NCBI GenBank assembly: GCA_015680905.1
Contig: CM027377.1
Coordinates: forward strand, 88,949,001-89,013,000
Length of the DNA stretch: 64,000 nt
Origin: Coptis chinensis
Taxonomy: Eukaryota; Streptophyta; Magnoliopsida; Ranunculales; Ranunculaceae
Reading direction: 5' to 3'
The first letter of the stretch is position 1. Every line of letters begins with the position of its first letter. The translations under genes and the position numbers were made by a program. The notes under the pieces were generated by a model that was not told where the DNA came from, ran no database searches, and saw only the letters and a list, made by a program, of their open reading frames with translations. Below, in pieces: positions 20,158 to 31,699 of the stretch.

Positions 20158-21669
20158 TAAATGTAAAATGAATAGTTTACCTACGAAATGAACGATGAAT
20201 TCAAAACGTAAGTAAACTAAAACTGATCTTTTAATCTCAATTATCAAAGCTTCTACTCTCGTCTCGATAATTGCACTAAGTGGAGTAGGAAGTTCGTTCC
20301 ACTCCTAGTTCCCTAGCATGGATTGTTTTCTAAGTCTAAGAAATCAGTCTTAAGTCTAATGAGAGCTTTCTGAAAATGTTATGCTAACAAGACGCGTTAA
20401 TTTAAATAACAAGATATAATAATATAATAAATAACAAGATAAAATATAAACTAAAGTTAATCTACTTAAAGCTACGGAAATACGATTGTTTGAATCTAGA
20501 TAAAGAAATTAGAGGGGAATTGAATCCACCTCGAATCCAACTTAACAACCTAGCGTAGAATGTTGTATCTCAATTCTCACGTTCTTACGGCGAGAATTTC
20601 GAGTTCTAATCCCTAGTGTTCATGGCATTCCTACCGGGTACTAACTAGCATGTGAGGTCGTCCACCCATTCTCATGGCGAAACACGACCTTCTAGAGTGG
20701 AATAGATTCTACAAACAATTCTATACTAACCACTAAGTTTTCATCAAGGCTTCATCAACCCCTCTAATGGAGGTTTTAGCCTTGAGTCATCAAACTAACA
20801 TTTCCCATTGAATCTAAACTAAACATAATGTAAGAAATTGAAATTTACTTAATTAAACAATAATGAATGTAATTTAATGGCTGGAATGAAATAAGAACAA
20901 GAATTGAAATTAGATCTAGAATGGAAATGACCAAATTCGAAATTGACAAACTAACTATTTTATTTATCTAATCAATCAAGAACAATGATTCAAAGATTTA
21001 ATCTAAAACAGGAATTGAAATGGAACTAAAACTTAATTAATTAATAAAAATAGATCTAGAATTCTATATATTAATTTAGGTCTAACTAGCTACCATTAAC
21101 AAAGAGCTAAGCTTTTGTTTTTATACATTCCGATCCAAAAATCGTGCATGGGTTTGGAGTCATGTTTTGGGCCAGAGGATCAGGCCCAAAACTCAATTCT
21201 TTCAGTCCAAAAAGGCCTCTTCAGCTGCAGTTGTCTTCAGCAGACTTTTCGTCCACTTCTACTCCTCTGATTGGGTCAAGGCTTGGTCCATTGGAAAACT
21301 CTTTCCGAGCCGGTCGTTTTGACATAAGGTAGGCCCAATTCCAAGGTCTGAGTCCAAAGATATGGTCTTCGGAAGTTCTTGTCGCCTTTTTTGTAATCAC
21401 GCTGCGTGGACTTTGACTTTTCATCTTTTGACCAGGCTTTACAAAGGCTTTGTCTTCTTGAATCTTGGCCTTTAATCACCGAACTCCTTAGTAACCAACC
21501 ATTGCTCCTTTATCTCATCAAAGTGGCACATTCCTCGCATACAATTGACTTTGAAGCCGAAATACATAAAAACACGTGAATCAAGATTAACTCTTACTTA
21601 TTACTCACATAATCGGGTCTAAAAGTATGACTGCTAAAGGGTTAAAACTACAGTTTTGGGCTCTTATCA
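20158..21669 (-). repeat. 3' LTR of copy II (long class)
   Basis: 1512 bp. The start at 21669 (TGATAAGAGCCC on the minus strand) is intact; the far end at 20158 lacks TGA of the expected terminus. It contains the long-class block (about 21375-21510) and a TATA box at 21117-21126. It closely resembles the LTR at 51125-52610. Confidence 0.85.
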
Positions 21670-21799
21670 ACCACCCCAAACAGCATTTTGCTTGTCCTCA
21701 AGCAAATATGAGAAATTAGCATAAGTGACCAAAATGGAGTTCTATCTACTCGTCCTCATTGAGTGCGATTGCATTGACCATATGCAACAAGGCCTTAAA

Positions 21800-21820
21800 C
21801 CACTAGGAATTCCCTAGTGG
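21800..21820 (-). other. conserved hairpin, copy II
   Basis: Same 8-bp stem (CCACTAGG/CCTAGTGG) and 5-base loop as in the other copies, 130 bp from the LTR. Confidence 0.8.
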
Positions 21821-23235
21821 ACGAAGTTATAGCCCTCGTGAGAGTTTTCCCAGTGAAGGTACTCACAAACTTCATCTATACTACAACGACTAAGAAATAA
21901 AACTATTGTTTTCTCCTTCATGTCTCAACTATCTATACATCTCACTAGCAAATACATAAGAATAACCCAGTCAGAAACCTAAGCTAATATATGCATAATA
22001 ATCAATCATCTAAAATCAATGAGTAATACTATGAAATGTAATAGCAGGTCCGTTTCTGAAAACTCGGAATAGCGTCCTTAAGTAGGTCCTCACATAAATG
22101 TCAAGACAAAAACCACTCACGATTTTTCCACTCAAGTTTATTTTTGCTCCATTAAGTGGGTGGGCACACTTTACCTTACAATCTCAATGACAACAAGGAA
22201 GCCGGAGTCGATCAAACACATCTGCCACTTACTATCACACTAACCTATTCCTAATTGAGCTAGAGGTCTTTATTAGGTATTGAGGGGATTAGGAGATGGT
22301 TTAAGAAGGAAGGAAATGGATATTCAAAAGGAAAAGTCTGAGATAATAGAGTCTTCATATTATGTAACTTAGAGAAAACCTTGTTATTTCCTTTTGCTTC
22401 TACACTTTGTTTCCATCCTTAGCCATATTTTTCTTTTTCTTTTCTTTGGCTTTTGACTCCCTTTTATTCTATTTTTGGAGTTTTTATTTATTTCTATATA
22501 ATTTTTTTTTATTTTTTTTTCTTGGATGGAAACTTCTTTTCTTTTTCTGAAGCAACTAACTAATTTTTGTTTACACAGGTTTTTCTCTTCTTCTTTCTTC
22601 ACTCATTCTATTCTCAGAGTTATTCTAAATTGGGTAGGTTGATTTATTCTTTTTTTATTTTGTTTTTGTTTTTGTAACAGGGTAAAGGAATTGTGGTTTA
22701 TGGAAGGCTAAAGAAAGGCGGAGGGGCTTACTTAGCGGAAAATAATTCATAGGTTTGAATTTCTGGCTATATCGATCCAAAGAGGGCCTAAATTCTCGCT
22801 TAGGATATGGCATAGTGATCAAGCAAGTGGACGTGTGATATCTCTATCCGGATTTTACTTCTCCGTTGTGTCATTTCTCAAATGTTTCGCTCATATAAGG
22901 CTTTAGGCTATATTCTCACAGGATTTGTAGAATAAGTACTCTAGCCTAGATTTCAGAAACTTACTACTAACAATCATAGATACTCATGTAATATATTTAT
23001 AGATAGATGCAAAGATTATTACCTACATATTAACCTAAGTTTCTAACAATTATTCTGATGCAAAAGCTATGTTAGACTTCTAGATTGTTAAGAGCATAGA
23101 GAAAGAAAACAATACCAATATTCCTAAATGTATAGCATACTTTTTTATTTATATTTTTGAATTTTTGAAATTTTAACTAGAAAACAAGTGCATATTATAC
23201 ATATCTATATCCTAACAGGATGTCTTAATTACACG

Positions 23236-23280
23236 TGTTTCTATGCCCCCAAACAAAAGCATGGTTTGTCCTCAAAGCAT
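23236..23280 (-). promoter_or_regulatory. polypurine-like motif after ORF B, copy II
   Basis: Minus strand TTTGAGGACAAA followed by TTTTGTTTGGGGGCATAG, repeating the two-part arrangement of the true polypurine tract 1.5 kb downstream. Confidence 0.5.
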
Positions 23281-23484
23281 TTAAATAAAGAGGGTAGGAA
23301 AAATACCATTGAAGCGTGATATTCGTGAACATCGCAAAACAAGGTTAAAACATACAAATATAGTAATATAAAACCGGACTTAACTCTATAAGAGTTCCAC
23401 CCATTATGGGGTTAACAAAATGAAATTGCTTGGGACATAAGGAGACACTAACTTAACTAAAGACTTACCGCGCACCCGGCATTT

Positions 23485-24399
23485 TTACTCGTCATCCTCC
23501 TCTTCTATATGAGGTTCTTTCGTGATCCTTCCATGCCATAACAACTTGCCACGCCTTCCGGTGGGTGTATCATCAACTAGTGCTAACCTCTCTAGTGTTA
23601 CTTGGTCTGATGGGGTGTAAGGGGCAACCAAATGTGGTTGCACCTGCCATCCCGGCCAAGTCATGGCTCGGAATGATCTTACCACACGATTGGTGGGTCT
23701 CATGATTTCGACCCTTTCCCAATCTGCGGTAATCGCGGTGTGAGAATATGGGTAGGCAACCAAGATAATGCGGCAAACCAAGACAGGCATAAGAAGGTAC
23801 TTATGCCTCAAGGTATGGCCTCTCTTCAAAGTAGCAACTAAAACTCGGGGAATGTCATACCGACGACGTCCCTCAGCTAAAGCAAGGAAAACGTCACCAG
23901 CGGTATTATTGGGCGAAGTAAATTTCCGTTCTCCTAGAATGTTCATCATGATGAACAACATGGTTGTGCCTACATTCAGCCGATAGGCTACTCTCGTATT
24001 ATGTTATATTGGTCTTGGTCCATGATATTTAAACACCCTCCCCATAATACTCATGGAAATAGGCATATTCATATAGGTATGAGTTATGTCATCATATATC
24101 CCCACGGTGTGCAGTGGTCGTAATGGCAACCCCAAAACCAAAGCTATCAATTGCTTCATGAATTCCATAGTCGTGCCATCAATAGCAAGGGAAAATTTTT
24201 GTTCTCCTTCTTGGGTACAAAAAAAAGTAATATTATTATAGAAGAATTCAGTTAGCTTAGGTGAAAAAGAATCGTCATCACTCACCAGAAGATGCCGCCA
24301 TCCTAACTGCACGATCCGCTCGCGGAACGATGCTCCATAGGTATCGGTTCCCATCAAGTCTTCAAATGACTGTTCAGGAATCACTATAGGAGGTGTCAT
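23485..24399 (-). pseudogene. ORF B of copy II: env-position Athila ORF
   Basis: Starts with the ATG at 24399 (MTPPIVIPEQSFEDLMG) and ends near 23485 with an acidic tail (HIEEEDDE). The first block (24004-24399) has RERIVQLGWRHLL, LTEFFYNNITFF and MEFMKQLIALVLGLPL. This resembles the 'putative plant transposon protein' domain often annotated downstream of Athila pol. The second block (23485-23961) has MLFIMMNILGERKF and HTLRHKYLLMPVLV. A single frameshift near 23990 separates the blocks. No signal peptide or membrane span is evident, so env-like refers to position only. The same ORF is at 48361 (III), 36478 (IV) and 62911 (V). Confidence 0.7.
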
Positions 24400-24439
24400 C
24401 TCAAAACTACCCTGTAGAACAGCTGCGAAAACCTGGAAG

Positions 24440-24690
24440 AAACCTCAGACAATTGGAATTTCCTGTGCTTACGGGAGGAGGGCTGCGCTGGCTTCATTAT
24501 AGATAGCGAAGTCAGCTCGTAGGTTTTGGAATTACAGTGTTTTGGCTGGTCGCGTCTGCTGCTCTGCTTGAAGCGTCGGAGATTTTTCGATTTACAGTGT
24601 TGTAGGGCGAGTCGCGCTCTGAAAAAAAAAATTTATGGCAGTGTATAGGCGCAGCGCCGCTTCTAATCGAGCGCTGGGCGCCAGAAGCTT
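24440..24690 (-). repeat. GC-rich leader-like block upstream of ORF B, copy II
   Basis: Contains GGCTGGTCGCGTC, GGCGAGTCGCGCTC and GGCGCAGCGCCGC units resembling the 5' leader block of gag in copies I and IV, in the same orientation relative to the element. Confidence 0.55.
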
Positions 24691-24903
24691 CGTAAACCGA
24701 AGTTTACAAGAAAAAAACAAGAAGAAAAAGCTTGGAGTGAAAGGTGAGAGATGATTGTGGGGTGTAGTGTGGGTTGTGAGTGTAGAATGATGGAAGTTTA
24801 AATAGGTTCTGGGTTTCCAAAACGAATCGGCAAGTTGCCAAATTGTTTTAAGGCAATTTCCGGAAATAGAAAACTGCCAAACCCGAAAACGGAAACTAAC
24901 CAT

Positions 24904-25284
24904 AGTTTTGATTTCCTAACAACCCCTGGTATCTTTTAAACTTGGTTTAGAATAGTAACTTCTAAACTCTCCTACATATCATGCTACCCACTAAAAAAAA
25001 ATCATAGATATGCCGATATCGGTCTAATTTTCAACTTTTACTCCAAGACAACCTTACGAAAGATGATCAAAATAAATTATATTAAAATAATGTGAAATCC
25101 AAGCAATCTAAAACAAAAACTTAATATTTAAATCTAACTACTGAAATAAAATTCCACTAACAAAACAATAAAAAACAATGAAATAACAGGACCACAACCG
25201 ATGGTGAACACCTAGGCGCAGTGAAGAAGATGGTCCCCGAGATGGAGATCGGTTCGTGGTGAAGAATGGCTTGAGCCATCCGCC
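24904..25284 (-). other. AT-rich spacer between ORF A and ORF B, copy II
   Basis: No ORF. It has a conserved piece with TCATAGATATGCC near 25002, also found in IV at about 37025 and V at about 63450. The extra polypurine-like motif seen here in IV and V is absent. Confidence 0.5.
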
Positions 25285-26541
25285 TCAAGGGCGACGACGC
25301 TCATGCCTCTCGGACTTCGGTGAGACAGACTCATCCACGAAAGTGGCATCGCGTCGTAGCATCTCTATCCTGAACAACAATGCGGCTTCCATCTCAGTCT
25401 TGAGTACTGCATACTGGGCTTGGTGATTCTGGTGGATAATCTCCAAGTTAGACAAGATATCTTCCTGACCCCTTTCGAGCATTTCAACTCTCGTCTGAAA
25501 GTTCGTTTGCTTATTTCGAAGTACAATTTGTCTATGTCGGATATCTTCACAGATACGATAACCGCATCGCAAACCAGTTTGCAGCATTATCATTCGTTCT
25601 AAATTAGAAGTATGACTATCGAAATTATCCTCAACCAACCATGTCATATCTTCCCCTTCATTATCCGACTCAACTTCATTCTCTGCAGACAACGACCAAG
25701 TCTCTTGGATGCATTCCTTATAAATACTTGCATTAGAATGCAATTTGATCTTAATAGGAGCAAATTTAGCGACAGCTCTAAATGAGAGCATAATCTTAGT
25801 GATCAATACGGGAAGAGGCGCCATGCTCTTTCCCACTCCTCTAATCACATTCAAAATTAAATCGAGGATGCAGAAATTACACTCATTCGTTTGCAAAATC
25901 CAGAGAACGTGCAGACACTGAAGTCCGATGTCGCTGACTTTGTCTTTTCCGAGGATGTTCCTACCAATCCATTGAGCTACAGCCAGTTGATTGGTTCTCA
26001 GGGTCGTCTGGCGGACGCAATGAGATATCGTATTGTATTCACCCTCTATGACCGTATCTTTCATCAAAGCAGGAACTCGAGTATCTTTGGGATTCTGAAT
26101 GGTAAAATTATCTAGGTTGGTTACTGCGTGATTCCTAATAGCTCACCAACAACCTGTCTCGTTACTTCCTCCTCGTTCTCGCTATCCTAATGAAAATCCT
26201 ATTTCCTCCAATTCTCGTTTCTTATAAAACTGTTCTACCAAATCATAGTGATAGAACTCCTCTGTCGAATACCACGGTATGTTCCAACCCTCCTAATCAT
26301 ATCGTGTCGTAATATGGTGCGAAGTGGTCGGCCTCAAACGCGCGTGCTCAAGCAACATTCTTCGTCGAGCCATTGAAGTTTGAACTGATTTGGGGTTTGT
26401 AGATGGTGGTGGATGCAAGTTTGATGAAAACCAACTAAACACAACGGTGGTGGTTATGGTAGGTAAGGTGGCAGGTTTGAAGACTTGAATTGGTGGGTGT
26501 TTTCTTGGTGGAAACGGTTGGAGATTGTGTTGGTGTTTCAC
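25285..26541 (-). pseudogene. ORF A of copy II: first env-position ORF
   Basis: A candidate ATG at 26373 begins MARRRMLLEHARLRP; an upstream in-frame ATG at 26541 is also open. The N-terminal part (WYSTEEFYHYDLVEQFYKK) is interrupted by stops. The 260-codon block 25285-26067 has QWIGRNILGKDKVSDIG, DLILNVIRGVGKSMAPLP, an acidic stretch (ENEVESDNEGED), then a region rich in heptad-like Leu/Glu (about residues 185-245), likely a coiled coil. The overall plan recalls ORF B, suggesting two diverged relatives of one domain family; this is inference. Copies of it are at 46397 (III), 38473 (IV) and the right edge (V). Confidence 0.65.
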
Positions 26542-26573
26542 AAAGGGCGTGGGTGGTCTTTCTATTTTGATGT

Positions 26574-26620
26574 ATTCTATTTTTATTTTTATTTATTTAT
26601 TTATTTATTTATTTTTGGTT
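26574..26620. repeat. simple TTTA/TTTTA repeat
   Basis: About ten ATTT units directly upstream of ORF A; the complementary (AAAT)n stands at the same place in copy III (46158-46195). Confidence 0.8.
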
Positions 26621-27042
26621 GCTAGGGTTTAATTTAAATTAGTGAAAGGCGGTTTGAGAAGATGAAGTCGCGATTATGTTTTGGAGGAGGATGGCGCTAC
26701 CAGAGGTCTTGTGAGTTGGGCCCAAGCCCAATTCGATTTTTCGACTTTCGTCGATTTTTAGCGCAACTTCAAACTAAATTTCCCGCTTCGTTATCGGTCC
26801 GATTTTTGCGAATGAGATATAGAAATGATCAGGAGAGAATTTCCAATCCAATGATCCATAAACTACTCTATTCCGACCGTGGGTGACATATAAGATAGTG
26901 GAAAACGCCTCGAAGTGCGTACATGACGGAAGTTATGCGAACGAATGAACACTAAATTAGATGACGTCAACCCCAATGAACTATACTAATGGACCTAAGC
27001 AACACAAATAGAAAGTTCGAGCAATCCAGATGGAAAGACTGA

Positions 27043-27066
27043 TTTCCCACCCCCAAACAAATTTTT
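27043..27066 (-). promoter_or_regulatory. polypurine-like motif after pol, copy II
   Basis: Minus strand AAATTTGTTTGGGGGTGGGAAA, upstream of ORF A; equivalent to 45701 in III and 39161 in IV. Confidence 0.5.
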
Positions 27067-27175
27067 AAACACAAAATTTGTTTTAACATGGGTCGTTTAA
27101 AGTCAGATTCCCAAGACTTGTTGGATTGCTAGTTCTCTGGGTTTAGATATATATCTATATCTAAAAATGAAAACA

Positions 27176-27176
<1 letters not shown>

Positions 27177-27240
<64 letters not shown>

Positions 27241-27245
27241 TTATA
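27177..27245. repeat. TAT/TA microsatellite
   Basis: (ATT)n passing into (TA)n of about 35 bp. Copy III has (AAT)n at the same location (45565-45590) without the TA run, so its length varies between copies. Confidence 0.85.
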
Positions 27246-27486
27246 TAAAAACAATATATATAAATAAAGCTAAAAACAATTAAAGACATAATTCACACCA
27301 TAGAGAAACATGACTCAAAAATCCGAGAAAACATGCAAGAGTGGAAAACGTGAACTATGTGAACCGTGGACTTAGGATCCGTACTTACAGCCACCACACA
27401 CTCCATAGGGAGGGCCGGTTACCTTAATGGTGCACTTACCATTAAATGGAAGTGAAAGGAAGTACACCAATGACAAGGGTCATTCC

Positions 27487-28207
27487 TCATATATAGGGTC
27501 CCGTAAAAGGACTTCCTCTATATCGTGGGGGAAGTTCGTGAAAATGTTTTAATCGTTGACCGTTAACTTGAAAGGTACTGTTGTCCTTGGGATTTACCAA
27601 GGTAATTGCCCTGTAAGGGGTGACTTCAGTAACCAGAAAAGGGCCAGACCAACGGGTTTTTAGTTTCCCTGGGAAAATATGTAGACGGGAGTTGTAAAGC
27701 AAAACCTTTTGTCCGACCACAAACTCTTTGCGCCAAGATATGCTTATCATGAACACGTTTCATGTTGGCTTTATAATCCTTGGCGAGATCGTAAGAATCG
27801 CTACGGATTTCTTCAAGCTCATTTAATTGTAACTTGGGTTGAAAACCGCCTCATCAATATTGAAGTTAAGGTTTTTATAGCCCACGAGCACGGTGCTCTA
27901 ATTCAACGGGCAAATGACATGGTTTCCCAAATACAAGTAAAAGGGAGACATACCTATAGGAGTTTTGAAAGCAGTTCTATATGCCCATAAGGCATCCGAT
28001 AGACGCTTCGACCAGTCTTTCCTATCAGGGTTTACTGTTGTTTCTAAAATCTTTTTGATTTCCCTATTAGAAATTTCTACTTGTCCGCTAGTTTGTGGAT
28101 GATAAGGAGTTGCTACTTTGTGTGTAACTCCATACTTTTTAACTAGGGATGCAACAACTCTGTTGCAAAAATGTGTTCCACCATCACTAATGATGGCTTT
28201 AGGAATG
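27487..28207 (-). pseudogene. integrase C-terminal part of copy II
   Basis: From 28207 leftwards: the core around the second Asp ([13 protein letters not shown]), the Glu motif ([13 protein letters not shown]) and [21 protein letters not shown], ending at a frameshift near 27898. The C-terminal domain follows in 27487-27756 (VGQKVLLYNSRL, KTRWSGPF). The upstream integrase half is missing because the sequence joins copy III gag at 28208. Confidence 0.85.
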
Positions 28208-28610
28208 AATGTAAACTCCAACCCATGTAATTTCTGTTTGAGTCTAGAGCACCCTGACGATTATTGTCCTCTAGCTTATGAACAACAACCACCAGAACAA
28301 GATAATGTTTACTCTATTAATAACTATCCTATTCCTAACGCCCCTTGGAGACAACATCCCAACTTCAGTTGGAGAAATAATCAACAAGTAACACCTCCAG
28401 GGTACAATAATCAAAATGTTAGGCAAGCAAACAATTATAACCAAGCTCCACCTAGGCAAGGACAAGGACAAGGACAAGGTCAAGGGAATTATAATAATTA
28501 TAACAACCAAGCTAACCAACACAAGGTCAACGACAAGGTCAGAATAATTATAATAATTATAATACCAATAGAGGTATCGTTCGGTTAATAATAATAACTA
28601 TCACAACCCA
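28208..28610 (+). pseudogene. gag: gag zinc knuckle and Asn/Gln-rich tail, copy III
   Basis: Begins at the codon series [10 protein letters not shown]; the knuckle is [14 protein letters not shown] (CX2CX4HX4C). GQGQGQG and NYNNYNN repeats follow. The frame enters from inverted integrase at 28208, so the 5' half of gag is absent. A frameshift near 28510 breaks it. Confidence 0.85.
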
Positions 28611-28724
28611 CCCATAAATAATCAACGAGAGATAGTTCCAGTCGCACCACCCGTGACTACTACACCTACACAACCGGATCGTATCGACGCCTTTATATAA
28701 GTTACCCAACAACTTTTCCAGACA

Positions 28725-29306
28725 ATGACTCAATCAAACCAACAGATTTTACAATCCATAAATCAGGGCATACAACACTTAGCCCAAGCGAAAGCCCAAC
28801 CAAAAGGCGTGTTTCCAGGACAAGCGATACCAAACCCTAAAACAGCAAACACAGCCTTTGAGGTAAACGGTAATTCTAGTACGGAAACTACAATCGTAGG
28901 TGACCTAAATGCCATCACCACTCTCCGTTCTGGAAGAGTGGTTGATAACAAAGTAACTACGCCTATAGTTACCCCATCAATACTCCCTACACCAGATATC
29001 GAACTAGATACCGCAATAGAAACTGAGGAGCCTACCACCGTAGAGGTACCAGTTAAATCACAACCAAAGAAACCGAAAGCCAAGGTTACACAGCAAGTAG
29101 AGCCATATGCGAAATATAGAGCGAAACCACCGTTCCCTAAAAAATTGGCCATGCTAACCAGGGATACAAACTTTGAGGAAATTAGGAACGTTTTCAAGAA
29201 TCTAACGATAAATCTTCCTTTTTTGAAGCTATTAAAAAGCTACCTAACCACGCTAAGTTTCTTAAAGAGTTGTGCACTACTAGGCGCGAAAGACCAACAT
29301 ACCTAA
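28725..29306 (+). CDS. gag C-terminus and gag-pro linker, copy III
   Basis: A 193-codon frame. QPKGVFPGQAIPNPKTANTAFEVNG and TLRSGRVVDNKV mark the end of gag; a Thr/Pro/Glu-rich spacer follows, then PPFPKKLAMLTRDTNFEEIR of the protease linker. It ends at a frameshift near 29222 relative to copy 0, with the remaining linker readable to about 29400. It is part of a polyprotein, so the ATG is internal. Confidence 0.75.
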   Translation: MTQSNQQILQSINQGIQHLAQAKAQPKGVFPGQAIPNPKTANTAFEVNGNSSTETTIVGDLNAITTLRSGRVVDNKVTTPIVTPSILPTPDIELDTAIETEEPTTVEVPVKSQPKKPKAKVTQQVEPYAKYRAKPPFPKKLAMLTRDTNFEEIRNVFKNLTINLPFLKLLKSYLTTLSFLKSCALLGAKDQHT

Positions 29307-29399
29307 AGACGCTTTTTAGCTGAGCAGTTCCCAACTTTATCCGAAAATAATGGAATTGTTAAGTACAAGGACCATGGTCGCCCCATCGTAAAATGCACC

Positions 29400-30074
29400 T
29401 TAGGAGATTCCCACGACGACCGCCTTTTATTAAAACACGGGGCGAAAGTGTTAACTTACTCCCCGTGATTACTTGTATAAACAAATAGGTCTACAGTGAA
29501 ATGCAACCTACAAAAATAACGTTGCAATTAGCGGACCCAGTCAATTAAGTATCCTAAAGGTGTAGTGAAAAACGTGCTTGTTAAGGTTCGGATTTCTACT
29601 ATCCCGCTGATTTTGTTATCCTCGATACGAAAGTCGCTAATGACTCTGACCGATCATCTTAGGGCGCCCCTTCTTGGCAACCGCCAACGCGCTTTATAAA
29701 TTGTCGCGATGGAAAGATGTCCTTATCTTTTGGCCATCTTTCCGCCGAGGTAAATGTTTTAAAATGATGAAACAGGTTACGATTCGATTCGCGTAGATGG
29801 GGAGGTTAGCATGATCGAGAGTTTAGCTCAAGATTATTTTAACAACACGTTTCCTGAAAACAATATGTACAAATTCCTTTCTTTTGGAACTTCAGATTTT
29901 GTAAATGACTCCTACTTAGAGGAAGTCAACACCATCCTGGAGTCCACACCAATTGTAGACCCGTCGGTTGCTCCATATACTGATTACGAAGACTTGCTAC
30001 CTAAGCAAGTCTTCATTACGCAAGATAAGGACACTTATGAAACATCAACGGACATTCCGCCCCACACTGCTTAA
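29400..30074 (+). pseudogene. protease and pro-RT linker, copy III
   Basis: The protease is recognisable at the DNA level against copies 0 and I (LADRSIKYPKG and GRPFLATANAL regions at about 29520-29700) but is heavily frameshifted. The DLGAS active-site region (about 29430-29460) is garbled. The linker 29811-30074 is open (MIESLAQDYFNNTFPE ... FLSFGTSDF) and continues into the pol-specific spacer that ORF-X replaces in copies 0 and IV. Confidence 0.75.
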
Positions 30075-31560
30075 ACCTCTTCCCCGAGTTAAAATATATT
30101 CAACTTGATCCGGATGGTAGTCACCCGATAATTATATCTTCTCTGTTAACTAAGGATGAAGAGACATGTTTAATAAGGGTGATTAGGGAACATCGGTCTG
30201 CGATTGGTTGGTCCCTAGCTGACATTAAGGGAATTGACCCTAATGTTTGCACTCATCGTGATCCATTTGATGATAACGCCAAGACTTTCGCGAACCTCGG
30301 CCGCTTGAACCCCGCCATGAAAGAGGTGGTTAGGGAAGAAGTCTTTGCGATTACTCGATCGCGGTATTATATACCCAATCTCCGATAGCGAATGGGTAAG
30401 TCCCATTCATGTAGTTCCTAAGAAATCGGGAGTTACCATGGTATGCGTAACGGGAAGGGTGACTATGTTGTCACTCAAGGTCCTATGAAATGGAGAATCA
30501 GTATTGATTATGACGCGTTTAAATGCTATGACACGAAAGGATCACTTTCCCCTTACCATTTATAGATCGGATGCTAGAACGTCTAGCTGGTCATGCCTTT
30601 TATTGTTTTCTGGATGGCTACTCTGGCTATTTTCAGATTATTATTGATATTGATGACCAAGAAAAGGCATCCTTCACATGTCCCTTTGGAACATATGCCT
30701 ATAAACGAATGCCTTTTGGCCTTTGTAATGCCCCTGGTACCTTCCAGCGATGTATGCTTCATATATTTAGTGACATGGTAGAGCGCTTTATGGAAGTGTT
30801 CATGGATGATTTTTCTATCTATGGAGACTCCTTTATAGAATGCTTGTCTAACCTGTCTAAGGTCTTGACACGGTGTGAAGAAAAGAGCCTCGTTTTAAAT
30901 TGGGAAAAGTGTCATTTCATGGTCAAAAGGGCATAGTATTAGGTCATATTGTATCTAGTGATGGCATCAAGTAGATAAAGCCAAACTAGATAAGATAGCG
31001 ACCTACCTAAAACCACGGACTGTCCGCGGAGATTAGAGCCTTTCTAGGCCATGCAGGGGTTTTATAGGCGTTTCATTAAAGATTTTTCAAAATAGCTAGG
31101 CCTTTAACTAACTCGCTTTTGAAGGATGCAATCTTTGATTTTAATTTTAATTGTAAACAGGCTTTTGAAACCTTAAAAAGCCTAACCATCGCACCTATTA
31201 TACAGCCTCCGATTGGTCTAAACCTTTCAACTCATGTGTGATGCTAGTGACTATGCAGGTTGGTGCTATCTTAGGACATAAACTAGATAATAAGTCCCAT
31301 CGTTATTTATTATGCTAGTAAAACATTAAACGACGCCAACAGAATTATACAACAACTGAAAAAGAATTCTTAGCTGTCATTTATGCTTTAGATAAGTTTC
31401 GTCCTTATTTGGTTGGTTCTAAAACTTTAGTTTACACGGACCATGCAGCTTTTTAGGTACCTTCTTGCAAAGAAGGATGCTAAGCGAGATTAATCCGATG
31501 GATTCTTCTCCTACAAGAGTTCACATTAGAAATAAAGGACAAAAAAGGGGGTTTAAAAAC
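30075..31560 (+). pseudogene. reverse transcriptase-RNase H, copy III
   Basis: Open blocks are 30179-30388 (IREHRSAIGWSLADIKGIDP) and 30571-30936 (FLDGYSGYFQI ... VFMDDFSIYGDSF), so the catalytic FMDD is intact. RNase H (31020-31500) retains the C-D-A-S-D motif at about 31235 but is broken by several one- or two-base shifts. DNA-level similarity to copy I is continuous, so the gene order is complete. Confidence 0.85.
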
Positions 31561-31699
31561 GAGTTGCCGACCACTTATCTAGACTTACAAATGACGATAG
31601 TAGTGATTCTCGAGTCCATCTGGGACTCTTTTCCCCGATGAGCATCTCAGATGCTATTTTTTTTTCATCACCATGGTATCGCGGGACATCGTGAAATTA

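Larger units (their letters stand above)
21670..23484 (-). other. 3' non-coding region of copy II
   Basis: Contains the polypurine tract next to the LTR (21670-21700, minus strand GCTGTTTGGGGTGG), the conserved hairpin (21800-21820), a pyrimidine-rich stretch on the plus strand (22420-22690), and an internal polypurine-like motif at 23236-23280. The Lys-rich frame in the stretch is compositional, not a gene. This region is conserved in all copies. Confidence 0.75.
20158..28207 (-). mobile_element. Copy II: 3' half of an Athila-like element, inverted relative to copy III
   Basis: Read on the minus strand from the right: integrase from its second catalytic Asp region, post-integrase block, ORF A, GC-rich block, ORF B, 3' non-coding region, polypurine tract, and 3' LTR ending at 20158 without its last bases. 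At 28208 the integrase sequence changes within a shared ATG to gag in plus orientation (copy III). It is very similar to copy III's own 3' half at 44680-52610, forming an inverted duplication of about 8 kb. Confidence 0.8.

Noticed and set aside
22384..22602. Lys-rich minus-strand frame, and hydrophobic frames at 4364, 34451 and 50118
   Set aside because: They arise from the poly-purine/pyrimidine stretch of the element's 3' region and match no protein.
23485..26541. True envelope glycoprotein
   Set aside because: ORFs A and B sit where env would be but show no signal peptide, cleavage site or membrane anchor; only the position is env-like.
28763..29197. 144-codon minus-strand frame
   Set aside because: Antisense of the gag C-terminus/linker of copy III; no motif of its own.
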